Below are positions 37,416 through 48,088 of a stretch of 64,000 bases of DNA, piece by piece; the stretch's first letter is position 1; each line of letters starts with the position of its first letter. Below the pieces are notes generated by a model. It worked only from the letters and a program-made list of their open reading frames with translations, ran no database searches and was not told where the DNA came from. This stretch comes from Heterocephalus glaber (taxonomy: Eukaryota; Chordata; Mammalia; Rodentia; Bathyergidae), in NCBI RefSeq assembly GCF_000247695.1, contig NW_004624880.1, positions 3,703,590 through 3,767,589 on the forward strand. The letters run 5' to 3'. The translations under genes were made by a program, and so were the position numbers.

Positions 37416-37539
37416 AAGCCACGAATGTATTTCGTAACATCAACATCCATAAACATCATTTCTTTTCATGTCCAAATGGCTTTCTACCAAAATAGGCCAT
37501 TCTTCACAAAAAGGCACCCATCAAAAATTAACATTCATA

Positions 37540-37627
37540 GGGGCCGGGGATTTAGCTCAGTGGTTTCGCCGCCTGCTGAGCAAGCGTAAGGACCCAGTTC
37601 GATCCCCCATACCAAAAAAAAAAAAAA
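37540..37627 (+). repeat. ID SINE with 17-bp target-site duplication
   Basis: GGGGCCGGGGATTTAGCTCA, CGCCGCCTGCTGAGCAAGCG, GATCCCCCATACC and a long A tail. AAAAATTAACATTCATA lies at 37523-37539 and 37628-37644. The first five A of the second copy merge with the tail. Confidence 0.96.
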
Positions 37628-38695
37628 AAAAATTAACATTCATATCACCAGGGTCAGAACACAGACACACAGGAGCAAGCAGTGGCATAAATACAATGAC
37701 AAAACACCACATACTTGAGCCAATTTCAGAACTGGTGGCCAAGTGGACCTTTCAGGCTGTCTTCCTCACACTCACTGTGGAGCTCAGGCACCTTGGGGAA
37801 GACCAGTCTCCAAGCACCAGGACTCTGGTGCTGAGAAGAAATGGTCTTCTACCACCTTCACCCCAAAGGGAAAGCATTTCAATACTACACTTTTGAGCCA
37901 AAGCCCTCAGGACCTCTTGAGTGGCTCCTTCCCCACACTAGGAAAGAAGCTACACACCAGACTGCTGGAGAAGGGACAGCATGTCAACCTCCCAAAATGT
38001 GGCCAATTTCTCAGTGACAGATGGCCTCAGTGCTACCAGGAGGGCTAGGCGACTGTCTAAAGCACCCTTCTCCTTGTCTCACTCTCGAGCTTTCTTTTGG
38101 AAGCTCTTTCATCTCTCCCCAACTTTCCACATCCACTCCTCAGTGCCTCTCTTCCAGCTGCTCAAGGCCTGCTTCCTGTGGTAACCCTCCTGTCACCAGC
38201 CCCCGAGGCACAAAGTGCCAAATTCAGTAGTTAACTGCAAAATTTTTTTAACTATTCAGTGAGAGAATTTCAGGGAACTAAATGTACACAGATGAGGTAA
38301 GTAATAGGTATTGGGTCTCATGTTACTCAATTAATTGAGCACAGGTTTGAAAAGCTCAAGTCCTCCCAAACACTCTCAGCTTCACGGGGCACCCCCCTTC
38401 CCAGCTCTGCTCTGTTCCTAAGGTGAAAAATGTTACGGGGCAATATATCTCAGCTCCCAGTCCAACAAAGTAGGATGGAACTCACCTCAGTGCCTCTAAC
38501 ATACTAAAACCCAACTAGGGACCCACTCGTTGGTTCATATCCACATTTACTCCACATGAGAACCACCATGGCCTTTCCACCAAAACTCTCTTCCACACAG
38601 TTATTGGGGAAAAGGTTTCTCCTCAACAAGCTACTCTCCTTTCTAATAACTAAAGCCCTACCAGTTATCTTCTTCATTTTTTAAAAATGGGTAAT

Positions 38696-38708
38696 GGGGG
38701 GGGGGGGG
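38696..38708 (+). repeat. G13 homopolymer
   Basis: Thirteen G in a row after GGGTAAT. Length is prone to sequencing error. Confidence 0.9.
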
Positions 38709-39205
38709 ATAAAGTGTATGTTGGCCCCTACATGGTACAAAACGCATTTAATAAACGTGCATCTTTTTATTTCCCTTGTCTGCCACTCAGATTCCAGATA
38801 TAATCACATCAGCCTGCCTTTCTGAGAATTCGTAGCTGTGTTTTTAATCTAATTCAGGGGACTGGAGATAAATCATTGTGAAGGGTCCCAATTTTCCAAG
38901 CCAAGAGCCTGAAGCGGCCGCAACAGCAATGGCATGCTAAGCTGAAGGGCCAGCCAGGAGGGGGTGGGGGCACGATGCAGTGATGAAGACCACACGCCTC
39001 TATTGTTTGTCTTCGTGCCAGTCTGAAGGCTTGAAGGGATGAAAGACAGACCTGGCTGCACTGAGGTAAGTCAACAAGCGCACAGGAAGCAAAGGGCAGG
39101 GGTGGGGAGATGGCTTCACTGTTAAGGTACTGTTTACATCTTTTCCTGCTACACAGAATGCACACATGGGCTCTGCACAACGCCTCAGCACAGGCCAGAT
39201 AACAG

Positions 39206-39248
39206 GGGGCTGCCTGTGACAGGCCGGGGCTGCCTGTGACAGGCCGGG
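39206..39248 (+). repeat. 20-bp tandem duplication
   Basis: GGGGCTGCCTGTGACAGGCC twice in perfect tandem (39206-39225, 39226-39245) plus GGG. Each unit holds the near-palindrome CCTGTGACAGG. Confidence 0.95.
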
Positions 39249-39888
39249 TCACAAAGGAAGGCACAGAGGTGTGGCTGCCCTTGTGAATGGTCAGCCTTCA
39301 AGGCCTAAGTGACCAAAAGAAGGAGGCAATTGTGCAGAGGCATCCCCCAAAGGTGACCTCTGTGCCCACCTGCCCTCCTGGGCACCCTGATGACCCCTCC
39401 CTAGAAAGAAGAGCCAGCGTCTCCTGACCCTCAACATGAAAGTCAACAGCCTCCAAAATCCAAGGTTTAGGAAGCCCTCAACTCTTGCTTTCACTCCCTA
39501 TTTGTGAAACACACAATGCAGGCCTTGGTGCTCACTTCTCTCCTAGACGAAATAGGGGTTGCCTCGGGCTGGGAAAGGGAGGCCTCCTCCAGCCCATCAG
39601 AGCCATGTGAGCTGTACAAGAACCAGAAGCCACGTGTAGCTATTCAGATGTTAACTTAACTGAAAGGAAGTAAAAGAATTCTTCAGTCACACTAACTGAA
39701 TTTCAAGTGCTCACTGGCTACATACAGCTAGTAGATATGCGGGACACAGAGATACTGAGCATTACTGCAGAAACACCTGTTCAACAGTGCTGTATTGAAG
39801 GATGTGCCATGAGGCAAGGGACACAGGATCATCCAGCTCTTAGTAGCGGCACAATGGGCTTGGAAGTACCATTATAATTTACAATTAC

Positions 39889-39981
39889 CCAGGGCTGGAT
39901 GTGTAGCTCAGTGGTAGAACATGTGCACAGCATGCACGAGGTACTGGGTTCAACACCCAGCACTTCCCTCCATAAAAAAAC
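39889..39981 (+). repeat. ID-type SINE
   Basis: GGGCTGGATGTGTAGCTCAG, TGGTAGAACATGTGCACAGC, GGGTTCAACACCCAGCACTT and a short A tail. Confidence 0.85.
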
Positions 39982-41679
39982 CATGGAATAATATAGTATT
40001 TTTACGTAGGCATTTAAAAGTTATATAATTAAAAATTACCCAGTGGATCACAGAAATTTGCAGTTATTTTTTAATTCACTATTGTGATTTTCATTGTTAC
40101 AAAGTCTTACCTTCATAGAACCCACCCTAACATGTACAAAGCAGTCCTCATATTTCAACTTCAAAACTCAGCATCTCACAACAACATAACATGACACTCA
40201 AATCTTGATCATGACCAGCAGCCCACCCTGCCACTTTGATGCTAGAAGGCTGTCCAGGCCACTTCTTCGAAGGCCCAAGGTTCACAGGTCGATAAACCAA
40301 TAAATTAGGTTGAAATTAACTGTGGCTCATTTTAAACTGAGGGAAATTGATTTTTGCATGTACGTGGCTAGACTGAATATGCCATCTGCCAGCAGATTCT
40401 GGCATAGCTAGAGAATACATAGGAAGGTCCCATTCTCATAAACAAAGAGAACACTTTCCCCATTACCCAGGCCACTTCTGGAGAAATACTCATCTCAAAT
40501 GCATTTAACCCAAAACGTAGTGCATTCTCCTTTACTTTCCATCACATTTAAAAAATCTAAATAAATGAAGGAAAACTCAATGTAATACCCTAGTTTTAAT
40601 ACAGTTCTATGCAATCAGCTCTCGATTATCTACATCTAAATTATTATTGAATATTCTAAACTTCAAACTTGCTTTCCCTGAACACATTTATGCCAGCCAT
40701 TTCCCCTGTCAGCAGTTCAAAGAATGCAAACACATTTTAATATTCACCTAAGCAAAATTTAATTAAGAAGGTAAACTGATGCTTAAAAAAAATTAAACAC
40801 ATAGCAAAAGCAAATTATTTCGGGGATTACCTGCTCTCTAGGTTAGAATGCCTCTGTGTCCCTCCATTACAGTGGACAGGACAGGGCTGGCTCCATCTAG
40901 CTCTGCCCCGGGATTAAACAATGACACTACAAAGATGGCTGTGATTGCTAAGGAGGAACACACTAAAATCCAACAATGAATTGTACCTGCAAAATCTACC
41001 GTTTGCCTTAAGATAGTCATTGCTGTTAGGATCTACCTTGTGGATCCCAAATCTCAAAGCAATTTATTAAGCATACATTAACTTCATTTTACTTCATTTT
41101 ACAGAATATAATGAAAACACTCTCAAAAAGAACATGTTAAGGCAATATCCAGGATCTCTCTATTCTGATATTCTCACAGACCAGGGCTCTGCATCTGTAA
41201 GACTGAGCAGGCTTCATAACGCTGTTCTCCGGCTTACAGGAACCCTCCAGGGGAAATGAGAGAGAAGTTTTCTTTCCTCTTGCCTGGAGAAAGGTAACCA
41301 TCTATTTTATACTATGACACGTCCGGTAACACCTTGACTATTCACAGTCATGCCACAAATATATTTTAGAGCTAATGCTAATCTCATTATCCATAGCACC
41401 AGGGCTACAGGTAACAGAAAGCCATTGATACTTCAAGCTTGAATTTTTATGTACGTACATGTTATATATGCATAGAATATTTCTGGAAGAATATACAAAA
41501 AACCAAGGACAGTGATTGCCAACTAAGAAGGGGCTTGGGATGAATAAGGGCATGAAAAGGAAGAAAATTTATTTGTCAGACTCCTTCATACAAATTTTGT
41601 TTTATAAACATGCATTACCTACTGAAGGTCAAGTAAACAAATAGGATGGCTTTTCAGCTCATCCTTTACTTTTCTTCAT

Positions 41680-41895
41680 TTATTTATTGATTTTCATTAC
41701 TATGTTTCCAGTACATAATGCTTACATTCATTGTGGAGAGTTGGCACATGTACATCACACATCTTAATTTTTTTTAATGCCCTTCCCTACTCTCCTCTTC
41801 CCTCCTTCCCCTTCCCTCCACTTCTCGGTCCCCTTCCCTCTTGCAAAAGTTCTATCATCCTTTTAATTCTCTATCTCACTCCTCTAAGGGCTCCT
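41680..41895 (-). repeat. Lineage-specific L1 3' UTR, antisense
   Basis: ATTTATTTATTGATTTTCAT (reverse of an A-rich tail), CATTGTGGAGAGTTGGCACA, TGTACATCACACATCTTAAT, then a pyrimidine-rich tract CCCTTCCCTACTCTCCTCTT. The same ordered blocks recur at 60205-60372. In sense orientation the purine tract near an A-rich 3' end is typical of L1. Confidence 0.6.
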
Positions 41896-42669
41896 TTGAG
41901 TCCCCACTCTCCAGGCTCCAAGACACGCAAACTACTGATGAACTGAACTGCAGCCAGACACAACAAAACTCACTAAGGAAGTTTTTCAAGGTTACATCCC
42001 TTACTGACCCAACCTAAGACGCCAAGCAAGTCTTTACCTACATAGAACCCAACTTAAAACAGCAAGTGCTTTGCCTTTTCGTCTTCATTTGGAATCACAC
42101 AGGTCAAACATCCTAACTTCAGAATCAACTAATCAATTCTTTCCCAAGCAAGTGTATTGTGCAGGAATCTTCTCAGAAGAGATCTACAGACAAACAGTAA
42201 GCCCCAAAGGAGTGTCCCCGGGCCTTGTGCTGTAACAGACACTTGATTTTCAGTCTCAAATCAGGATACTGAATACTCCCTGGCCTCTAAAATGCAAGAA
42301 TTATGAAAAGAGAGTTTGTTGGAAGCAATATAAACCTGTAAATCCTGTTAGGCTTTGTGCTTCATTTCAAATGATTTTTTCCCCCAAAACAATGCCATTA
42401 GTACACACCAATATGATATTCCTAAGAGGGAAGATTCTGTAAAATAAAATCCTACCCCTTCATTCAAAATAACTCCAAGATGGCACAGGAAAATCAGGGC
42501 TCCACCACCCAAGGGTAAGGCCATCTGCATCCTCACCACTGAGCAAGCCAACTCATTTCACCATCCATTTGTGTGCTCACTGCAGTCCTCCTTATAAAAA
42601 TACCTTTTATATAAGTTGAACATGCTCCCTACCCTGCAGGCCTCTCTTCTTCCAGGTGTGAAGTTGCTC

Positions 42670-42800
42670 CACAAATATTCATTAAGGGCCTCCTGGTGCC
42701 AGGGAAACACAGAAAAGAGCTAGATTCATGCCCTCCAGGAGCACATAGGGCAGTGAAGCAAGTATAACAAGAGGCAGTCAGGGCTGGAACTAAGCTCAAA
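42670..42800 (-). repeat. L2 fragment, antisense
   Basis: CACAAATATTCATTAAGGGC, CTCCTGGTGCCAGGGAAACA, ATGCCCTCCAGGAGCACATA resemble the antisense L2 3' end. Confidence 0.55.
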
Positions 42801-43567
42801 GAACTCTTTCCACTGGAGCCTGGGAATACTGAAAGGTATTGCTTGACACTGAAGAACAGAACAGGGGTTTTTCAGGCCAATGCAAGAGTCGGGGGGAGAC
42901 AAGAACAAAGCAAGTATGATGGTACAGAGGCAGGGAGCCAACATGAAATCAGGAAGAAATCACAGTATCAAGAACTATGGAGTCCCTCTTCTTGAACTTG
43001 GCTTTAAAGAAAAGACTTATCTAACACAGATTTTCATTATTACAAACATTACCTCTAAGAAATCATGTCAGAAGCCAGTCTCCCATTGCTAGAGATTTTC
43101 CTAGTTGACTCCACAAGTTAGCAAGGCAAGGGGAAAAGAATAGCTATGGACACCAGTGCAGGCTCTTTCTCAGATGCAAATATACTCCACAAAAGCCTTC
43201 CTTTCCTTTCCCTATTCCTGAAGTTGATGGCCTTTCACTCACCTCTCAGGCTGTCTTCAGACAGCTTCTGCTTCAAGCCCTGATCTGTGCAGCTAGAGCT
43301 GCAGAATGCCCTGGCCCCATTCGACTGCATCCCTGGAGCCCCTCCTGTCCCACAGGCCACTAATGCATCACTCTGGAGTCGTGCCTGCATCCAAGTTCAC
43401 TTTTCCCGTGTGTTACATTTACATGCCTGTATTTGCATCTGCTTCATCTCCTTAACTTTTAAGTTTCCTAAAAGCAGGGATAAAAATCTTATTCTTCACC
43501 TCCTCACCATCCTCAGAGAAACACTCCATTCAGAAAACACTACAATTATTTAGGTTTTAAAGTTGAA

Positions 43568-43760
43568 GGAGACCTGGATGTGGTAGCTCCTACCTGTAAT
43601 CTCAGCCACTCAGAAGGCTAAGGCAGGAGGATCACATGTCCAAGTCCATCCTGGGCAACTCAGTAAGACCTTATCTCAAAAAAAGATTTTAAAAGGGGTT
43701 TGGGGGGCTGGTGATGTAGCTCACTGTTCACTGAGTTCAATCCCCAGTATGAGGGGAAAA
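43568..43760 (+). repeat. B1-dID composite SINE
   Basis: CTACCTGTAATCTCAGCCAC, GTAAGACCTTATCTCAAAAA, linker GATTTTAAAAGGGG, then GGCTGGTGATGTAGCTCACT and GTTCAATCCCCAGTATGAGG. Confidence 0.88.
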
Positions 43761-45521
43761 AGTTGAAAGGGCATTGTAGTGGAACTTGGCGTAGGGCTAG
43801 AAGTAGAATGACTGCATCCTGACACTTTTGAGAGTGAAGGGGGCACCATCATAACTGGGTCTGTTCCACGAGAAACAGGCAAATGGCCATCCTTGCTAGA
43901 AAGGTCATTCCAAAGAGACGTGCACTACACTGGAGCTCCAAGGAGATCCAGACCCCTGCCATCACTTAACTCCTGTGACTGAAGGGTCTGCATCAGATAG
44001 AACTTGTGGCAGAAAACCTATACCAGAAAGTTCTTCCTTCTATCTGACTCAAATCCTTAAAGATTAAGGTTAATGGCACTTTTCACTAACCTCAGGGCAA
44101 CAGAGAACAAGGACATAGGAAAGCAGCCACACTAAAGGAGAAATATCTTCACTCTTCGCTACGAATATCTCATTGTGAGTTCTAATGCTAGTTCTACATG
44201 CTTCAGCTGAACCAAACTCAGTCTGCCTGGCCCAGAAACATAAAAGCTGAGGGATCTGGAGACCCTCCCAATGAGAACAGAGTTCATTTCTAACTTGCCC
44301 CAGATTCCCAAGAGATTTTTACAAACCAAAGCCAAGGAAGAAATGGCACCTGTGTGCATATTTTTGTGACCAGAAATCTCCTCTCTCAACCAAAAGTATG
44401 GCTTCAGGGAACCTAAATTCTGGGAAAGATTATCCCCTACCCTCCATTCCTGGGCAAAGAGCAAGGCAGAGCTGGGCTGGCTGGAGAGACTCAGTGAACA
44501 AGGGAGTGTTTATTTCCCCCACCCTAATCAGCTCCAAGCTGGTGTCCCTGTGGTGAACAAGGACCTTGCTGGCTTCCTTTCAGCAATACAAAAAAGAAGT
44601 TTCAGCTGGGGGTGGAGGGTGGGCACTGGAGATGGGTCCAAGAGGAAGGAGCTGGTGCACTCCAGCAGCCTGAGGCCCCCAGCAGTTACAGACCCTCTGG
44701 CACAGGGGTGGTGGGTGAAAGGTCAATGGTCCCACCCATTCACCACTCCCGTCCCCTCTTTAGAGCCGTATATATATTTTACTCTAGAAAGGAGGTATTG
44801 AAGAAGCAGTGTGTAAGACAGTGTGACTCCCATCACCCAAAGGTCAGTGAGACAATGCAGACAAAAACTAGAGACCTTCTTCTCATTATGACCTTGGGCT
44901 CCTCACTTCACTTGTTCCAGTTTCAATTTCTTCAGCCAGCAAACAACACAACAGGGTGACAGGGTATATAAGGTTCTTCCTGGCTCCAAGGATTGAACAT
45001 TTAATTCTACATATTTCCTGAAGGGAAGAATTGGCTACACCAAAATCGGTGAAGTAAGGCAGAACTCAGGATAATCATTTAATTTCTACTTTAAAAGGGA
45101 ATATTTTGACTCTGGGAATGCTGCATATTTACCACCTGCACTGGCCCCACCTCTTCTCCCCTTGCGACCTTCTCGTTTTGCTGATGTCAATCTTAACCGC
45201 AGGACTGGAAGTCTCATGAGGCAGTAACACCGGCAAATTAATTCTGCCGATGCTGATATTAACCAAGAAACTCAGTTTGCAATTCCTAGCAGTAAGTCTA
45301 GCCATAAAAGTAAAATTCGTGGTACTTAGGATCTAATAAACCCATTGCTTGGATAGAAATAAATCACTTACTGAATAATAATGCTCACCATATTTCTTTA
45401 AGTCTTTTCAAATACCTAACTACCATGAGGGTCATTCTTGCCCCAAATAAAGTCATTATCTGGGGGGAGGCGAACCTCACATCCCCACAAAAACAAAAAA
45501 CAAAAAATTCAACCCTTACAC

Positions 45522-45524
<3 letters not shown>

Positions 45525-45558
<34 letters not shown>
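45525..45558 (+). repeat. (AC)17 microsatellite
   Basis: Uninterrupted AC repeat about 0.8 kb inside intron 1 from the promoter. Likely polymorphic in length. Confidence 0.97.
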
Positions 45559-45561
<3 letters not shown>

Positions 45562-46056
45562 TCTTCTGACTAGGTGGTTGCCAGTCTTCCGGGTTTGCCC
45601 ACCTTTATTGGGGTTCAGTACGGTAAGTGTGGAACCCCTCCGCCTGCTGTTCTGTGTAAGTGCACTGCAACTGCGGGGCGCTCGCCTCCACTGCCAACAG
45701 ATGATACACTAAAGAAAGCCCTTTTTTTAAAACCAGAGGCTGGTTAATGAGGCTGGACCCTCTTATACCTGCCGAAACTACCCGGTTCTGCGCACACCCT
45801 GGGGAAATATGCACAGCACCTGGCGAGTTACCTGGAATAGGTTCACTAAAACCGACAGGAAATAGGAAAGATCAACGCGATTCAAGTGCTGAATCGGTTG
45901 TACTCCTATGAGGAGGGATAAAAAAACAAATGCAAGCCGGGAAGTCCCTGGTGGTGCCCGCACCTGGGAGGCGACTGCAAAGGATGGATGTGGGGTTGAG
46001 GAAGTGCAAGGAGAGGAAAGAGCTGGAAGGAGGCGGGCAGCAGCAGCCTTGCTCAC

Positions 46057-46341
46057 CTGTCCGTACACCTCGATGGGCTGGGGCTGCAGGGCAGCGCTCC
46101 GTCGCGTCCGGAGGTGCTTCTGGTCCGCCGGGCTCACCCCCCCGGCATCCTCGCGCGCCCACAGCCGCAGCTCGCGCGGGTCGCCCTGCACCACGAAGAA
46201 GCCCCTGTCCTGGGGCAAGGGCGCGCGACCCCCGTGCAGTCTCGGAGTCCAGTCCTCGCAGAGAGCCCCGGGCGGCAGCAGCACGACCAGGGTGAATAGG
46301 AAAGGGAGTCGCGACTCCCTCCTGCTGCTCCGTGTCGCCAT
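46057..46341 (-). CDS. SORL1: SORL1 coding exon 1: signal peptide, propeptide, start of mature SorLA
   Basis: The ATG at 46341-46339 sits in a strong Kozak context (A at -3, G at +4). It opens [16 protein letters not shown], the familiar SorLA start. Residues 1-28 form a signal peptide: a basic N-region, then the hydrophobic run [17 protein letters not shown]. Residues 29-81 are the propeptide, which in this family keeps the propeller from binding ligand until furin cuts. The furin-type site RTRR/S falls after residue 81, the same position as in human SorLA. The mature chain begins [14 protein letters not shown]. The exon ends with CAG followed by the donor GTGAGC, phase 0, giving 95 codons. 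It lies inside the CpG island. Frame continuity into exon 2 ([10 protein letters not shown]) fixes the donor. Identity and start are close to certain; the transcription start upstream is not defined. Confidence 0.97.
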
Positions 46342-46493
46342 GTTCGGGCGAACGCTACTGCAGGTGGCGCCGCCGCCAGGAGAGAATGTGCAGCGCGAGG
46401 CCGGGAGAGCGCGGGGCCGGGGCCGCGCGCGCCGCTCCCGGGGCCGGGCCGGGCCGTCTCCGCCGAAGGTCCCTCTCGGCCGACCGCCGCGCC

Positions 46494-46501
46494 GTCACGT
46501 G
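46494..46501. promoter_or_regulatory. E-box GTCACGTG in the CpG island
   Basis: The palindromic core CACGTG lies about 155 bases upstream of the start codon, with the 5' GT that is also part of the CLEAR consensus GTCACGTGAC. The right flank reads TG and departs from the consensus. CACGTG is bound by bHLH-zip factors (USF, MYC/MAX, MITF/TFEB). Function is inferred from position and motif only. Confidence 0.4.
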
Positions 46502-47718
46502 TGCGCTCGCAGTGCGTCCCCTTCGCGCACTTTCTCCGCTCGGCGGCCTCCGAGGCGACTCCGGCCCCTCTCCTGCGGATGGGGAAGTCGAGGCAGCAAG
46601 CGCCCGCGAGCGTGCGTCCGGTTCCCGGGCGCGCACCCCACGTTCTTCCTGCAGAATTAAAGAGTTATGCGGGGCTTACTCTTTTCTCCCTGGAGTTAGT
46701 TGCTTCCTCCACAGGGTCGTTCCCAGGTTGTCATGAACTGTGGTCGGTCACCTTTCCTGACTGCCCAGCCCCCTGTCCAGCCTCACCATCACCTTTCCTG
46801 TCCCTGGCCTCACACCTGTCTCTACACAAGAGCTGAAAGCCAAAGGACTTGCTCCGGGAACACCACCCCCCGCCCCCATTGTGAAACTCACAGTTTCAAC
46901 TACTTTGGGCACAGAAACATATTTGATGTAGCAACAGCCAAAAACTACCCTTGATCAGGCTACACTGCCCCTGTTCCCAAACACCATAAACATTCATCCT
47001 GCACAGAGGCAGTAAAAAAGTGGGCACAGCCGACAAGGAACTTGACACACCTGTACAATTACAGTTATAGAATATGTCCTTGCACACATGAATACCTAAG
47101 CATGGCCCAGGGCCCCACGCACTGGCTTGTTTGTGATCCCTCCAAGGTGACCAAGCACTCAGCTGCCCCACCTCAGCAGTCAATGGGCATATTTTCCAGT
47201 CTTTCCCTTAACCCTGCTTGCACATATCAAGGGTGTAATAACGAAGGTTGTGACTGCAGGAAGGAGCAGACACCCGAAGAGGAGGGAGGACACACTTTAA
47301 AATCAGCTCCAGGAGCCAGCCTCTGTGAACTTTCTGAACCACAAGGAGATAAAACTTCTGAGGTTGAAACAGCTCGGGTATACCCGAGAACGTTTTTGGG
47401 GCTTGGGGAGCAGGTCCGTGGGAGCTCACACTGCAGTCTCTCCTATTTCATCTTATGTTTCTCTGTGCTCTGCACTCAGATTCTGGTTATTGATAAGAGG
47501 AAACAGAGAGAGTAGGGCTGAAGGAGAAACTACTTTTATATATGCATAAAAACTATTGGCTAGAAGAAGAAAGGGAAGATAGTCCACGGCCCCATGCTCC
47601 TCCACCTCCTCCTCAACAAACCACAGTAGCTTCGCTCTGTCCCTGGACTTCTTTCCAGTTAGCTTAACAACCCCCTTCCCTTACCCACATCATATTGCCC
47701 ACCTGCTGAAAGGTAGTG

Positions 47719-48088
47719 CTATGGTTTGAATATGGTTTGATGCCCTGAAGCCACGATGGGATTTGATTACCATTGTGGCAGTGCAGCGAGTTGGAGGATT
47801 TAAGAGGTTAGTAGGTCACTAGGGATTAATGCCTTTCTCACCTGTGTGGGTTTGTTCTCCCAAGAGCAAGCCATTCCCTGGGTTTTGTCTCTTGCAAAGC
47901 ACCTGCTTATCCTTCAGCTCTCCTCCTACAGGAGTTGAAACAACATGAGGCCCTGACCAGACACTGAGCAGATGTTGACACCATGTCCTGGGACTTCCCA
48001 GCCTTCGGGACCATGAATCAAAGCCTGGATTCTGTATAAGTCACCCTGCCTCAGATATTCTGTTATGGCAACAGAAAATGAACAAAGA
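47719..48088 (+). mobile_element. Solo LTR of MaLR type
   Basis: TGCTATGGTTTGAATATGGT, GAGGATTTAAGAGGTTAGTA, ACTTCCCAGCCTTCGGGACC, TGCCTCAGATATTCTGTTAT and GCAACAGAAAATGAACAAAG are the ordered MaLR LTR landmarks. Confidence 0.8.

Larger units (their letters stand above)
29858..46056 (-). other. SORL1 intron 1
   Basis: 16,199 nt, the largest complete intron here. Repeats are listed separately. Long stretches (32000-34100, 34470-36480, 37650-39880, 43770-45500) show no recognizable gene or repeat apart from short tandem or inverted motifs. Several medium-length open frames in both strands lack family resemblance and are not called. Confidence 0.8.
7113..46341 (-). other. SORL1: SORL1 gene, 5' part (exons 1-6 and introns 1-5)
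   Basis: Gene-level span from the start codon to the last exon in the window. SORL1 encodes SorLA/LR11, a type I sorting receptor of the VPS10p family that also carries LDL-receptor-type repeats. It moves cargo such as APP between Golgi, endosomes and the cell surface. The six exons are 285, 117, 126, 162, 68 and 181 nt. They join in one frame to 313 residues. All donors are GT and all acceptors AG. Introns 1-4 are phase 0 and intron 5 is phase 2. Introns 1-5 measure 16,199, 7,308, 6,900, 1,959 and 5,924 nt. The rest of the VPS10p domain, the YWTD propeller, the LDLR class A and fibronectin III repeats, the membrane segment and the tail are not in the window. No stop codon or frameshift interrupts the exons, so this looks like an intact gene, not a pseudogene. 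Confidence 0.97.
46030..46640 (-). promoter_or_regulatory. CpG island with TATA-less SORL1 promoter and 5' UTR
   Basis: This stretch is visibly GC- and CpG-rich, in contrast to AT-rich DNA on both sides. It covers exon 1 and about 300 bases upstream of the start codon. Runs such as CCGGGGCCGCGCGCG (46420s) and repeated GGGCC blocks occur. I see no TATA box at a sensible distance upstream of the ATG. This is the usual architecture of a broadly expressed mammalian promoter. The exact transcription start cannot be read from sequence alone. A further Sp1/KLF-like GGGGGCGGGG (minus strand) lies outside it at about 46866-46878. Confidence 0.85.

Noticed and set aside
37468..37896. 142-codon open frame in intron 1
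   Set aside because: It runs through an ID element and its A tail (lysine run), which marks it as non-coding.
45908..46660. 250-codon open frame on the plus strand across SORL1 exon 1 and the promoter
   Set aside because: It is the antisense shadow of a GC-rich exon and CpG island, with arginine/proline/alanine-rich composition and no family resemblance.
47042..47515. 157-codon plus-strand open frame upstream of SORL1
   Set aside because: No splice context, domain or biased composition; compatible with chance in low-constraint DNA.
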